Below, piece after piece: positions 1-10,479 of a stretch of DNA of 64,000 nucleotides; the first letter of the stretch is position 1, and each line of letters starts with the position of its first letter. The notes under the pieces are model-generated. The model did no database searches and was not told the DNA's origin. It saw only the letters and a program-made list of their open reading frames with translations. The stretch is taken from the NCBI GenBank assembly GCA_949825065.1, contig OX463844.1:1873369-1937368 (forward strand). Reading direction: 5' to 3'. A program made the position numbers and the translations under genes. This DNA comes from Odontocerum albicorne (lineage: Eukaryota > Arthropoda > Insecta > Trichoptera > Odontoceridae).

Positions 1-261
1 AATATAAAAACAGCCCTATTTAATTTTTTTGTCATATTATATTTCATATTCGGAGAATATACAATAAAACCTGACGATTTTACCTCATCCTCCTTCACAA
101 TGATAAATCTAAATAAAATATAGAGCATTATCGGTGAGAATGGTCGTATGAATAGTGGCTTTATTATCCGACAACAATACACTAATTAGAATATCACAGC
201 ATTTACAATGTTAAAAAGGACAATAAATTTTATGGAAAAAAACTCAAAAGTTTACCCACTT
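1..261. other. AT-rich sequence, no gene seen
   Basis: Low-complexity AT-rich DNA leading into the 55-base tandem array. No exon, RNA gene or repeat family was recognised. Confidence 0.6.
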
Positions 262-627
262 TTTATTTTATTGTAGATCGACATCATCTATTAGGGTAAC
301 GTTGTACTCCGTTTCGTTTATTTTATTGTAGTTCGACACCATCTATTGGGGTTACGTTGTACTCCGCTTCGTTTATTTTATTGTAAGTCGACACCATCTA
401 TTGGGGTTACGTTGTACTCCGCTTCGTTTATTTTATTGTAGGTCGACACCATCTATTGGGGTTACGTTGTACTCCGCTTCGTTTATTTTATTGTAGGTCG
501 ACACCATCTATTGGGGTTACGTTGTACTCCGCTTCGTTTATTTTATTGTAAGTCGACACCATCTATTGGGGTTACGTTGTACTCCGCTTCGTTTATTTTA
601 TTGTAGGTCGACACCATCTATTGGGGA
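262..627. repeat. 55-base minisatellite, about 6.6 copies
   Basis: Copies start at 262, 317, 372, 427, 482, 537 and 592, exactly 55 bases apart. The last is cut off at about 627. Each unit opens TTTATTTTATTGTA and carries a GTCGAC (ATCGAC/TTCGAC in early copies), ACCATCTATTGGGG and TACTCCGCTTCG. The first copy is the most divergent and inner copies are almost identical, which suggests outward expansion by unequal exchange. Short reading frames across it are by-products. Confidence 0.95.
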
Positions 628-636
628 CACTGACGT

Positions 637-805
637 CGTTATTGTATTGTGTTGTATTACACTTTTGTGGTATACAGTACAACTTGGCGGAATTATTACC
701 ATGTGACAATCTCTTCCAACCAACCAGAACATAAGTGATAACCAGACTAGAATTTAAATAAAATCTGGGTTTCAGCGGGATTTGAACCCGCAACCTCCTT
801 CTTTT
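637..805 (-). mobile_element. SINE-A copy
   Basis: tRNA-derived SINE on the minus strand. The B-box-like GGGTTCAAATCCC (reverse complement of the sequence near 778-790) lies at its 5' end. The body runs down to the LINE-1-like tail (GGAAGAGATTGTCACATGG in reverse near 700-720) and a TACAA-rich 3' end near 640-660. The family is defined by the better copies at 32751-32965 and 15702-15898. Confidence 0.7.
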
Positions 806-1043
806 ATAGTTTTAGGAAATGTATTCGATGAAATTCGTGACCTAAGTAATAAAATTCACTTCCAACAAAAAAATGTAATGATGTTTGCAAAAGGATAGTG
901 AAAAATTATGAAAATTTCTTACAATAAAAAATGTTGATATTTATTAAAAATTTAAAATTTTACCGGAATCGTGTATTATATATCCGCGATTATATTAATA
1001 TATTCAAAATTGAATTAATTAATTATATTAATATATTCAAATT
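806..1043. other. AT-rich spacer with short direct duplication
   Basis: AT-rich DNA without a gene. At about 985-1043 the motif ATTATATTAATATATTCAAA occurs twice with small differences, just before the next minisatellite. Confidence 0.5.
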
Positions 1044-1281
1044 GAACTAACAAAATTTATTAGGAACTAACTAAATTTGTTAGGAACTAACTACATTTAT
1101 TAGGAACTAACTAAATTTGTTAGGGACTAACTAAATTTGTTAGGAACTAAAAAAAATGTTAGGAACTAACTAAATTTGTTAGGAACTTACTAAATTTGTT
1201 AGGAACTAACTAAATTTGTTAGGAACTAACTAAATTGGTTAAGAACTAACTAAATTTGTTAGGAAGTAACTAAATTAGCTA
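1044..1281. repeat. 20-base minisatellite, about 12 copies
   Basis: Tandem copies of a unit reading GGAACTAACTAAATTTGTTA. Some copies carry substitutions (ACATTTATTA, AACTTACT) and one has the centre replaced by an A run near 1147-1155. No coding role is visible. Confidence 0.92.
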
Positions 1282-1339
1282 ATAGGAATTTTCTTCGAAT
1301 AATTGATACTTTTCAGGTTGCATTTATTCAAATATACGT

Positions 1340-1376
1340 TCGTTGAAAACCTCCGTGACCAAGTCAATAAGACGCT
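1340..1376 (+). mobile_element. SINE-A head fragment
   Basis: The sequence CCTCCGTGACCAAGTCAATA followed by AGACGCTTGTCTT matches the tRNA-like head of SINE-A (compare 61540-61580). The rest of the element is absent or too decayed to see. Confidence 0.4.
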
Positions 1377-1479
1377 TGTCTTTCAATTTTTTAGAAATTT
1401 CATGATCAACGCTCGTTGGAATCTAATTTACTTTTAAAAGGACTCCTGACTGGTTTCCTATAAACGTATCTTTAATAAA

Positions 1480-1711
1480 TTTCTTGTTAGTTTGAAAAGA
1501 TTGACACATGCGAATAAAACCATGAGATAGTACTATGGTATATACGAGTACATGAAAATTTCTTGTTTGTTTGAAGAGATTGACACATGCGAATAAAACC
1601 ATGAGATAGTACTATGGTATATACGAGTATATGAAAATTTCTTGTTAGTTTGAAGAGATTGACACATGCGAATAAAACCATGAGATAGTACTATGGTATA
1701 TACATGAAAAG
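1480..1711. repeat. 79-base tandem triplication
   Basis: Three copies start near 1481, 1560 and 1639. Each contains TTGACACATGCGAATAAAAC and CATGAGATAGTACTATGG. The array ends immediately before the mariner element at 1717, so it may be target-site flank that was duplicated. Confidence 0.93.
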
Positions 1712-1716
1712 TTGTA

Positions 1717-2230
1717 TGGGTGTTAACATAAGTTGTGTCCGTTTTTTTCCAAATGAAGAGAACAAGAGGACACAACAAAAAAAGTTACAACAAATTACTC
1801 AATAATGTATTCTCCTTCATTATTTTACAACAAATTAGTTAATAATGTATTCTCGGATCTTTGGAACGCTCCATGTCTTTCAGGTCGAAATTACCGACTT
1901 TGAAACGCAAAAACCATCGACGAGCTGTCCTTTCATTCATAGCATCTTCACCGTACACTTCGCAAATATCGCGAGCAGCTTTGACAGCTTTATTCCCTCG
2001 ATTGAACGTGAACAGAAGGAGGTGTCGAAAATGCTCACTTTCGTCTACTTGACATTCCATTTTGAAGGCTTGTAATCAAACAAAATAATACATGTAATGT
2101 AAAAGCAAATATAATATCTTGTAGAACAGGAAATTTTCTTTTGAATGACGTATAACATTTACCATTTTGATTTACTTTTGGTGCTCATTTTTAAATTTGC
2201 AAAAAAACGGACACAACTTATTTTAACACC
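1717..2230 (-). mobile_element. Deleted mariner-family element with both terminal repeats
   Basis: Both ends carry matching inverted repeats. The left reads GGGTGTTAACATAAGTTGTG and the right, reversed, AGGTGTTAAAATAAGTTGTG; both continue CCGTTTTTTT. TA lies at each border (1715-1716 and 2231-2232), the target duplication of Tc1/mariner elements. At about 514 bases it is well short of an autonomous copy. Only the N-terminal part of a transposase gene remains (1839-2060, minus strand). Confidence 0.85.
1839..2060 (-). pseudogene. Mariner transposase N-terminal remnant
   Basis: A 73-residue reading frame begins at ATG and resembles the N-terminal helix-turn-helix of mariner transposases, the domain that binds the terminal repeats. 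Family-like stretches are FRHLLLFTFNRGNKAVKAAR and NERTARRWFLRFKVGNFDL, followed by DMERS where mariner proteins normally have a GRP linker. After about residue 70 the frame leaves the family and stops, so the whole DDD catalytic domain is missing. Next to the break, a short duplicated stretch containing AATAATGTATTCTC (about 1800-1855) may mark the deletion junction. The host-fusion alternative (SETMAR type) is unlikely because both terminal repeats are still present around it. Confidence 0.8.
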
Positions 2231-2838
2231 TAATATAATCCCTTATTTGAAATCAAAATGATTATAATGACACAGATTAACTTATTAAAACAATATTTTA
2301 AGATAACTTTAAAGAAATTGAATGATCCAACAAACCACTATAACACATATGTTGAAAATTAGAGTCGAGAAAAATACTGCTTAAAATTGGTTTGTTTTAG
2401 TTTAACAAAGGTTTCAAATGATCTATACAATGTCCATAATGCTTTCCTTAGTTTTTTAATAGAATTATTGATGAGCTGTGATAATAGATACTACATTTTT
2501 CAATATGAAACGAATCGTGGTGTGCTTGAGCTCAAATGATAAATCAGGGCCACGCTCGGTGGCGGTGGAAGGAAAGTTTTAATAAAGTGTCAATTAAGCC
2601 TGTGGGATCAGCGAGTATGAATATTTCATGCGGGGCCACAGGCTGTCGACTATGGAATGAGGGTGTGGGACGCGCATTAACATGTTATTGCTCCCGTGAG
2701 GCGCGCTGCCCTGAGTTGCGCCCTTGTGTCTTCATTACCCCGCACACTGGCGCAACATTTTTGTAACGATTTTTTTTTTCAATATATATGTTTTTCTCAT
2801 TTTATTATACATTCACTTTATTTAGTTTAATTTTAAAA
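2231..2838. other. Unassigned spacer with GC-richer block
   Basis: AT-rich to about 2500, then a GC-richer block (2505-2765) with no recognisable protein. Within the block CCTGTGG at about 2599 and CCACAGG at about 2636 form a short inverted pair. No splice-bounded exon could be supported. Confidence 0.4.
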
Positions 2839-2839
2839 C

Positions 2840-3115
2840 CCTTCGTGATAGAGTACGCAACACGGAAATCCGAAGGATGTGCGAAGTTTAAGATATTATC
2901 AGATGGGGACGACAGAGAAGGTTCTGGAACGAACATGTATCCAGAATGGTGGAACCATGAGCCGTAAGAATGGCCAGGGACAGTATCCTCCAAGCAAGCA
3001 GACTTCCAGGACGACCTCCCAAAAGATGAAAAGACAGCTGGCAGTCGACGTAACAAGAGGGAAACAATGATGCAGGACCATAACAGGCCAACAGGCCTAA
3101 AAGAAGAAGAAGTTT
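2840..3115 (+). pseudogene. Non-LTR reverse transcriptase C-terminal remnant
   Basis: The sequence translates in broken frames into the same C-terminal region as the remnant at 12642-13045: DRVRNTEIRRMCEV, a stop, then RWGRQR, FWNEHVSRM and RPPKR-KDSWQST. These belong to RTE-like retrotransposons, where the region follows the reverse transcriptase. Several stops and frame changes show it is dead. The end, ACCATAACAGGCCAACAGGC followed by GAAGAAGAAG, matches the copy at 13020-13060 and is probably the true 3' end of the element. Confidence 0.75.
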
Positions 3116-3646
3116 AATTTTGATCAGCTTTGTGCCGTAATTGCAAAAAATACTTGTTTTTCAGCTGAGGCTTTCGGGTTTGACGGTTTAGTTTACGGAT
3201 CAAATATTTTGTTTTCTGCACCTTTCTTTGGATGATAGTGCTGTTAAAATATACGACGACGAACTATTAATTATGCACCTCCAAAGGTCTATCTGAATGC
3301 TCGATTAATGTGACCGATGATAATGTCTTCCTATGTTGAATCGTAATTCCCCTCTTCAACATGTCAACATTAATGATACGGATTTGATTAGGGGATCGTT
3401 TACCAATTGTTTAAAATTTTGAAACTTAAGACAAATCTTTTACTTGCATTATTCATTTAAAAAACTCATTTAATTAACGTCCACAATATACTTAAATAGT
3501 TTTTATAGAAAGATGTAGAGTACAAGTATATAACGATGTAAAAACCACCACTATTGGTGGATACAGAAAACCACTGTACTAAGCAAGACCTGTGACGAAG
3601 TGGTCTCATTCCTTAATCGCATTCGCACTCTGCATTCACACCCTTA
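3116..3646. other. No gene seen
   Basis: Mixed AT-rich sequence with no recognised repeat or exon. Confidence 0.5.
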
Positions 3647-4169
3647 GGCCGAGGTCACACCAAAGTGCTTCCTTAGGTGCTAAGCTTGGTTTTACGTGAC
3701 TCATATACTAGGTGACTTCATGCTTGGCCACACCAAAGTGCTTCGCACAAATTCATTTGACATTTGGGAGCGGTTGAGTCAACAAACGATGCCACTCTCA
3801 AAACTAACCAATTTCATTACAGATTACCTTATCTTTATTTACTTCGTATGTAACTTCATTCCAAAGTAATTTTATTACAGGTACATTTTTGTATAATTTG
3901 CTCGATGGGTTCCACAAAGGCTCCCTTTTATACACAGCTGTTATTAAAACTTCCGCCATCTTGTAAAATCACGGTGATACAATAAAGTTAACCAACACGT
4001 CTGTTTGTTAGGAGATTCACTCGGTGACTAATCGTCATGTGGTGTGGCGCGAAGCGTGCAGTGCAGCCATTGCGATAATATGCGGTGCGTTGGTTCGCTA
4101 GGAGATGTCGCCTAACTCGCAGCGTATCTCTAAGCATCAAGCAAGGCTCCTACCTGTGTGGCCGAGGCC
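3647..4169. mobile_element. Possible Harbinger-like MITE
   Basis: The ends form an imperfect inverted repeat. The left reads GGCCGAGGTCACACC and the right, reversed, GGCCTCGGCCACAC; a second block (AAAGTGCTTCCTTAGGTGCT against GAGCCTTGCTTGATGCTTAG) also partly matches. The flanks are TTA and TCA, compatible with a decayed 3-base duplication. No transposase is present. Class assignment is an inference from the terminal bases. Confidence 0.45.
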
Positions 4170-4882
4170 TCACACACACTTAAATCAGTCACACATTAAA
4201 TCTTCTATTTTATTTTTGTAATTAATAAATATTTCCCATCACACAAATGACTCATAACTCTCCACTGTTTTATTAAAGGCATTAGAGGAATATATTCGCT
4301 GAAGGTTTTTAACTATTATTTTTAATCGTTTTAAAATTTAAACCACTTTGAGGAACATGCTTAATTTCAGAAGTTGAATAATACTTAATATTTTCCGACA
4401 GCTTTACACAATACTTTTATAGGTTTAAAATTGCAACGTTGTGACGCTTATTCTTTAATATTAACAAGCAAAAACTATTTATATTAGTATACTAAATCAT
4501 AAAAAACTACAATAGTTCCACTGTAAATAGGAGAGCTCTTTGTTAGTTTAAGCCTATGGTAATTTATTTTTACCAAAAAGAAAGAGGTTTTAAAGTCTGA
4601 AAGAGAAAAGAGGTTTTAAAGCCTTTGGGTTTCGTTGGGAATCGAGTTCCGGATCAAAAATGTATCCAAAATTGATTCATGATAAGGGAAATGATATACT
4701 CTCGTGACTGTGTTTAACTTTATAAAAATACGATTTAGTTATCTGTCGAATTGGTCAGTTGTCCAATTCAATGGATAACTTACATAATTTGTTATTTAGT
4801 AAATGCATGACGTAATAAATTTCACAGAAACGTAAATAATTCTATATTTTTTTTTTAAGTTTGTACTTATTTAAATAAATCA
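4170..4882. other. AT-rich spacer, no gene seen
   Basis: No exon found. GGGAATCGAGTTCC near 4637 resembles a SINE B box but too little surrounds it to call a copy. Confidence 0.5.
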
Positions 4883-5055
4883 ACTTCACGGTCTTAGTTG
4901 ATAAGATGCCTGTCTTCCGACTCGGAGGTTACGTGTTCAGCTGCCGCTGAAACCCAGATTTAAAAAAAGGTTTTTTGTCTGCTTTTCACTTAATGCCTCA
5001 TAAATATATCTCTAAATAGTTGAAAGAGATTTCCATATGGCAGTTGTATCGCGAG
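4883..5055 (+). mobile_element. SINE-A copy
   Basis: Plus-strand copy. The head reads CACGGTCTTAGTTGATAAGA then TGCCTGTCTTCC. A decayed B box follows near 4930-4945 (ACGTGTTCAGCTGCCGC), then AAACCCAGATTT. The tail is LINE-1-like (GTTGAAAGAGATTTCCATAT) at about 5020. Confidence 0.65.
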
Positions 5056-5494
5056 GTTTTACTTACACAAAGAAAGTTTTATACTAGATTCATTCGAGCG
5101 CTGCTAGGCGTGTTCGAGTACCGCTCAATATATATGGTATATGTAGAACACCAAAATTGTAAACTAATAATCTGTTAAATAAATAAATGCCAATTTTACT
5201 TATAATGCCCCCCCCCCCCAATTGGTTCCCGCACTGGTGCACTGACATTAGTGGTACTTCATAACTATTATGACATAGTTTTCCTAACCTTAAGCTCTTC
5301 ACTTCAACTTCTCTTATCTCGAGCAGTTCATATCACTCCACAATTCATCATATCTCCTCTTTCTCTTTACGAGTATTATGTCCACACAAGATAATCAATT
5401 TTTGTTGACATTTCAGAGCTTTTAGAAATGAAGAATCAATTTTCTATTTAATTTTTTTTTAATTTATTAGATATTTCGTTGTATTTACAAAGGT
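5056..5494. other. Spacer with C9 run
   Basis: AT-rich sequence with a run of C at about 5209-5219. No gene recognised. Confidence 0.4.
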
Positions 5495-5700
5495 TTAATC
5501 AACGCTCACGCGCGATGTGTGCGAGTGTTATCGCCTCTTCAGAGCATTGCTAACACGTTGAATTGCGAACGAGGTCCATGTCTTATCAAGTGGTTCTTAG
5601 CCCAAAAGCTCGATTAATGATTAGGGCTAAACACAATGTTGTCTACGGCCACGATCTTCTTTATGTCGAATATATTAAAGGATACCATATGAATAAATGA
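5495..5700 (+). mobile_element. SINE-B body, decayed
   Basis: Shares ordered motifs with 33330-33540, 55481-55732 and 23250-23350: GTGTGCGAGTGTTATCGCCT, GCATTGCTAACACG, GCGAAC and AAGCTCGATT. The family is defined only by these comparisons. The 5' head is not visible here. Confidence 0.45.
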
Positions 5701-5825
5701 AAAAAATGAGTATTCGCTACTTATACTAATCGATGGGTACATCTTATGATATATATAACGTATATAGTCAGATAAATGTTATGGAGATGCGTATACTAAG
5801 AAAAAAATGTTGTTTGTCAATTTAA

Positions 5826-5999
5826 GCTAAGAGAGATTGTTTATTGGCCTTTCCAGTTCACCGCTCCTCTTTCTTTACGTCGTCCTTTACTGACCATGCA
5901 GTGAGACTCTGGAATCAGTTACAAACCAATATAAGACTCGCTCCGTCCTTGACATGCTTTACGAAGCTACTGAAAAACCTCTTAATTTCTAGTCAATAA
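5826..5999 (+). pseudogene. Non-LTR reverse transcriptase C-terminus (LINE-1)
   Basis: An open frame ending in TAA at 5997 encodes SFTDHAVRLWNQLQTNIRLA then PSLTCFTKLLKNLLIS. This is the characteristic end of CR1/jockey-group retrotransposon polymerases: FTxxAxRLWNxLPxxIR, a hydrophobic/serine stretch, then a lysine- and leucine-rich tail. It starts abruptly after a stop at 5823, so the element is 5'-truncated, as usual for target-primed reverse transcription. The 3' untranslated region follows directly to about 6235. The last codons recur at 26385-26430. Confidence 0.8.
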
Positions 6000-6235
6000 A
6001 ATAACGTGTTTCATTCTTGATTTTTCTTTTCCTTTCCTTTTGATTGATGATATCTCGTGGCTATGCTCACGTATATGTTTATGGATTTCGTGGGGATGAA
6101 TAGTCATTTGAATGATTTATGCGACCACGTAACTTGCTTCATTTACTTTTGTCTGGTTGGTTGGCTGGAAGAGATTGCCGCCTGGCAATAAGCCCGCCAG
6201 ATTGTATTTGCAATAAAAGTGTTAAATAAATAAAT
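5826..6235 (+). mobile_element. LINE-1 3' end
   Basis: Polymerase C-terminus plus a 3' untranslated region that includes GATTTCGTGGGGATG and ends TTGGCTGGAAGAGATTGCCG, CAATAAGCCCGCCA and AAATAAATAAAT. A second copy is at 26385-26740. The terminal block is shared with SINE-A, marking this LINE as its likely mobilising partner. Confidence 0.8.
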
Positions 6236-8024
6236 AAGCTAAGGGATGAAATTATAATATCTAGACAAAAAAAGGAGCTTTGTTATAGTTAGGGCATTTA
6301 GATTAGACGAATGAATAAAATAACTACATAAATACACAGGTCTAAAAATGTTTACAAGAATTTAAAAGAAGAGAAAATTATAAGCATAAATAATAGACCA
6401 TTGTACAAGACGAGATTTTTAAAGTATTATAGATATATGTGTTAATATATATTCTCTATCTTTCTTACAAGAGATAAAATATGATATCTATTTATTACAA
6501 ATGATCTTTTCCATAACTTTTTATATATTTTTTTCAGATTTTTTTGGATACGAAAGTAAAAAACTTAATGTTCCTACGTCTGTTTGTTTATGTGTATGAA
6601 GTAATCTCTAAAAGCACTTATGGATTTTCACTTTGTTCGTGTTATTCTATAGGGTTTTCTTTGAGGAAGGTTAAATGTCTATAAGAATATACACTACCTT
6701 TTCAGAAGGCTTTGCAGTATATAACACTAATAAAATGACAATTTATAAAGCGTTTCGAAAGCGGATTCTCCTTAAAAGCGCTTTACCTAGGAATTCAAAC
6801 CCAATTTTTTGTCGGAGTAAATGTATTAGAAAATAAGTATATACATATATACATTGAGTTTAAGGATGGGAAGGTGGTGGATGCGGCCATTAGATTAGAT
6901 ACTTCTTCATATCTACATATATTTAAAAAAGCACATTTGATAAGAAAACCATAGGAAACTTACTAATGTAAGACGAGCTACAAAAAAACATTTGAAAATC
7001 TTCTGGTATGTGATAGTAATGTATTCGGCTTTATGTGTAGTGCAGTCTATGTGTTAATGTGCATTAAATCCATAAAATTATACGTAAGATACATATCAAA
7101 ATTTGCAAATAATTTAAGAATAATACTTCGCATGAAAATGCCAATTTTATATAATATATTTTTGGCAATTATATAATACTTGTTTTGTATGTGAATATTG
7201 CAAAATCATTGATTATTGGCGAAAAATAAGTGAAACATAAAAAAAAACAGGTGTCCAAAAGAGCATTTAGAAAAAATTAAAAAATGCTATGTGCTAAAAA
7301 CCTACGACTTAACAATAATAGAGAAATATGGAAAAAAAGAAAATAATTTTAGCATATTGCTTATTTAAAATCCATCAAAATCTTGAGCCGTACACTCATG
7401 GATATTAAGCCAATAAAAACTTTTTGATTAAGTACTGTTCTAATTTTTTTAATCATGAAATTTCCTTCTTACTTAGTCATTGACAAGTACTCACCTATCT
7501 CGATATACACCCGGGAGAAACCGGGTTTGGTCGCTAGTAAATAATAATAATTAAAAAAAGTCCTATCTTGGTGGCTGTTAAATGCGAAGGGGTAAAAGAT
7601 TGTTTTTCAATGAATCAGAAGTCACCCCCGTGGTCTTAATAAGTCTAGGGGTATACTAAGGTTTCATCTCATTATCTGTCCCCGGGGAACAAGATGGAAG
7701 GAGGGTGGCGCCGGACACTATAATATATCGGCTACTAGAATCACTAACGGGTAATCAAATTCTGATCCTATGAATTAAATTACAGTCATCCCTCTGTGTA
7801 CACGGGCAATTCGTTCTTGGGAAACACCGCATAAATAAAAACCATATAAATAGAACCATTTAATTGTATGTGTATGTAAAGATGTATCTTTGAAATATTT
7901 CCAGTTGTTATATTCTTACTTAATTAAAAAAGTTTTTATTATTTTTAATTAGCTTATATGTGCTTACCGTAAGTTTTTTTTTAATTACAGTAAGAGCTAT
8001 ATAATTTATTTATACATGTATACA
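6236..8024. other. Long gene-poor stretch
   Basis: Mostly AT-rich. At 6739-6790 a sequence like ACAATTTATAAAGCG...CTCCTTAAAAGCGCT matches the minus-strand tail of LINE-3/SINE-C. At 7500-7745 a GC-richer block (ACCCGGGAGAAACCGGGTTT, CCCCGGGGAACAAG) is unassigned and might be an old LTR. No exon supported. Confidence 0.5.
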
Positions 8025-8262
8025 TACACACCATCACGCCATTTCCCTGTTGAGGTAAGCATAGAGGACAAAAAGTGAGGCCTTCCTATTTCTACACATA
8101 TCCTACGACATCCATACACATTTTCATACAACTCTTACGATTTCTCTGACTATTTAGTTTTCTTCTATCAAAATATCATTTGCTTGATCCAATCATCCTT
8201 TCCTTTGTCTTCTTCTCCTACTTCTGTCACTCATATTTGCACTATGCATTTATTTATCATTG
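8025..8262 (-). pseudogene. RTE-like retrotransposon 3' end, minus strand
   Basis: Read on the minus strand this is the end of an RTE-like polymerase and its short 3' tail, with many stops. The diagnostic plus-strand signature CACCATCACGCCATTTCCCT at 8028 recurs, with changes, at 9307, 37815, 52797 and 60378. The order matches the better copy at 35825-36240. Confidence 0.65.
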
Positions 8263-8273
8263 TTTATCACTAT

Positions 8274-8955
8274 CATCGAGAGGAAGGGAAGATGCAGACT
8301 CAGCAGAGACACATGACACGCATGGCAACTAATCAAATGTTCACCATCCCTAGAGTTAAAACATATTTTGCCCAAAGGCAATATGCCTCTTTAACTCCCA
8401 TGACATACAATGAGGTGCCGAATTCAATAAAGGCAAAGGAAGGAAAACAATTTAGGCAGTCGATCGGAGCGTGGTTGTTATTGCGATAGGAGTTTGAGTA
8501 CTTGGGCTTGCAAGAGGAACGACTTGTGGAAAAGGTTTGTGTGAGCTCTTGAGTGTGGTGTTTTTTTTTTGTTATTTTATATTTTTGTTTTTACTTTTAT
8601 GATCATGTGCGGTATATTGTGGGATGAATGTTTTTGATATGTCTGGAGTGATGAAGTGTGAGGAGTTTGATTTCGCGTGATGTATACATACGCAATTTGG
8701 TGTCACTGTTTGTCAGGTCGATGAGAATGTGCAACGGGTTTTATAAAATCCAAAATCGGAAAAAAGTATCGATTTATTTTTTCATGCTATATGTCCTCAG
8801 TGAGATACAGGAAAAAACCTAGTTTACTGGGGACACGACAAATGAAAGGCAACAAACCCAGATACATTAAAATTGTGTGTCTAAATTAAATTACCTGTTG
8901 TTTTTTCACAAATTTTGTATATTTTTTGTCATGTGTAAAATAAATAAATTTATAC
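8274..8955 (+). mobile_element. LINE-2 3' end, long copy
   Basis: Polymerase C-terminus (to the TAG at 8487-8489) followed by about 460 bases of 3' untranslated region ending in AAATAAATAAATT. Landmarks are GTGCGGTATATTGTGGGATG, AATCGGAAAAAAGTATCGAT and a hairpin at about 8792-8835. Other copies lie at 16833, 18370 (-), 36824, 55140, 57320 and 62018. The copy at 62018 begins at nearly the same 5' point. Confidence 0.85.
8280..8489 (+). pseudogene. Non-LTR reverse transcriptase C-terminus (LINE-2)
   Basis: The open frame reads QQRHMTRMATNQMFTIPRVK, YFAQRQYASLTPMTYNEVPN, then KQFRQSIGAWLL and a TAG. It matches the end of CR1/jockey-group polymerases: basic residues, IPxxRT, a P-x-x-YNxxPxxIK segment and a final FxxxxxxWLL. 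The rest of the polymerase, including the YADD catalytic region, is absent, as expected of a 5'-truncated copy. The frame is intact across this stretch; the 62-kb copy has a small change after the AATTCAATAAAGGCAA segment. Confidence 0.8.
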
Positions 8956-9299
8956 ATAGAATGAAATTACAGAACTTATTTGTTGCACCTATTCTGAATC
9001 ACTCGCTGGATGAATTTTTCATTGCTACTGCTGTCGTTCTTACAGTAGTAACAAAACGTGGAACCAGGATTAAAATCTAAAAATATCGATTTAGAAGCCA
9101 ATTTATTACTCAATAGATGTCACTATTATGCATTTAAAATCATAAACAGAATTAACCCCGTTAAAGTGAAATTTCGCAACTGGAGACCGCGCAAATGAAA
9201 GGATTACTATAAATTAATTATAATTACTATTGGCTATATTACCATCCCTATTTTTATATATTTATCAGGAATCATATATTTGTGTCGTATTTTTTTGCT
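8956..9299. other. AT-rich spacer
   Basis: No gene or repeat recognised between the LINE-2 tail and the next retrotransposon remnant. Confidence 0.5.
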
Positions 9300-9700
9300 A
9301 CTTTCACACATACATGCCATCACACCATTTGTTTTTGTAATAGGCAGAGAGGGCAAAGCGCTAAACTTTCCTATCACGGCAGACTTCCTTTGCCTCCTGC
9401 ACATCCATACATATTCTTAAGCAACTTCGTTTGTTTTTCTTAGTAATTGTATGTACTTGGTCCAACTATACTCTTCTCGGTCGACCTCCACTCCCACTTA
9501 TATTTGCATTATAAAATTATTAGTCAGTTTATCGTCCCCCATCTATTCAACATGTCCAAACCATCTCAGTGTTCATTTTCAAACTACTTAACACATCAGT
9601 TTTTAGCTCAAATTCATGCTTATTAATCACAATTCTTATGCTGTCATACATCGACATACTACATATTATTTTCAGAGTATAAATTCCTACAACTTTTCCA
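9300..9700 (-). pseudogene. RTE-like reverse transcriptase remnant, minus strand
   Basis: Decayed minus-strand copy of the family at 21060-21840 and 35825-36240. The 3' end signature CATGCCATCACACCATTTG lies near 9313. Further in, reversed, are the region before GRPRK, the motif encoding WFGHVERM (plus-strand CATGTCCAAACCATCTCAG at about 9550) and the MYDRIR/EVI region near 9630. Stops in every frame. Confidence 0.7.
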
Positions 9701-9852
9701 CCACATTTAATACTTTTAAATCTTGTAAAATATTTGCTTCATTTACTCATAAACCATTAAAAAGAACTGACATCGCAAAGCCTTGTTAAAAACGCATTAA
9801 AACCACTTTAAAATATTTTCATAAATTTACTAACCCCCTTTCTGTCCCTTAG

Positions 9853-9903
9853 TTGTTACAAAATAATATTTCATTCAAACAGTTATACGATTATCTCGAA
9901 AAA
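9853..9903 (+). CDS. Possible short exon upstream of the 10291 terminal exon
   Basis: A strong acceptor (CCCCCTTTCTGTCCCTTAG) precedes 9853. The open frame LLQNNISFKQLYDYLEK can end at a weak donor (AAA followed by GTATAC at 9904) in phase 0, the phase required by the exon at 10291. The joined product would read QLYDYLEK then VSDALRRKEI. The same frame stays open to 10047, so it might instead be a longer last exon or chance. Only the acceptor and phase support it; the protein is not recognised. Confidence 0.3.
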
Positions 9904-10290
9904 GTATACAGTATGGATCAATGCCAATCGAAGTATATAGACAAAGTCTTATTTTTACTGAATCACTGTCTCTCGATTAAGAATCGAAATCGAATTGATT
10001 TTTTTCCAATCCTCCCTCGACACAACAAAGGGTATTTACATCACTGAATATTATGTGGTATTATTTTCTTAGTAAATCTAGCGTATCGGTTATTTTCCTC
10101 TACTCCTATCCATACCACCAATTACACAGTTTGTCCCTTCTCCGAATCATGTAGCAGAACCTGAAAAATTTGTCTAAGGTTAAGGATTTCCTGAAATATT
10201 GGAATGTTCAAACACCTTGCACATATCACCAATAAATACTATATATCAAATTCAATAAATTTAATTTGATCCGCTGCCTTTATCTTTCAG

Positions 10291-10467
10291 GTTTCTGACG
10301 CATTGAGGCGCAAGGAGATAACTAAGCTCTTAACGAAACAAAGTTTGGTAGACAATGTGTTGCCTTATACTCTTAGTTTCAACAGCAAACGTTCAGAGAT
10401 TTGTATAACAATAGATGTTAAGTTTCTTTACGAGCTGGGGCGCAGAAGCGTTGGGAAATTGAAATAA
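10291..10467 (+). CDS. Probable terminal coding exon of an unrecognised gene
   Basis: The acceptor TTTATCTTTCAG ends at 10290. Only phase 0 stays open; the other two frames stop within five codons. The 58-residue frame reads VSDALRRKEITKLLTKQSLV, DNVLPYTLSFNSKRSEICIT, IDVKFLYELGRRSVGKLK and ends in TAA at 10465. Amino-acid usage (mixed charged and hydrophobic, few runs) looks like a folded protein, unlike the surrounding remnants. I do not recognise the family. No polyadenylation signal was seen close behind the stop; the sequence turns GC-rich and then meets a mariner element at 10713. The small preceding exon may be 9853-9903. Confidence 0.5.
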   Translation, partial: VSDALRRKEITKLLTKQSLVDNVLPYTLSFNSKRSEICITIDVKFLYELGRRSVGKLK

Positions 10468-10479
10468 TAATCCTATGAT

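Noticed and set aside
5209..5219. Run of C as a regulatory or assembly signal
   Set aside because: A single short homopolymer is common and nothing nearby gives it meaning.
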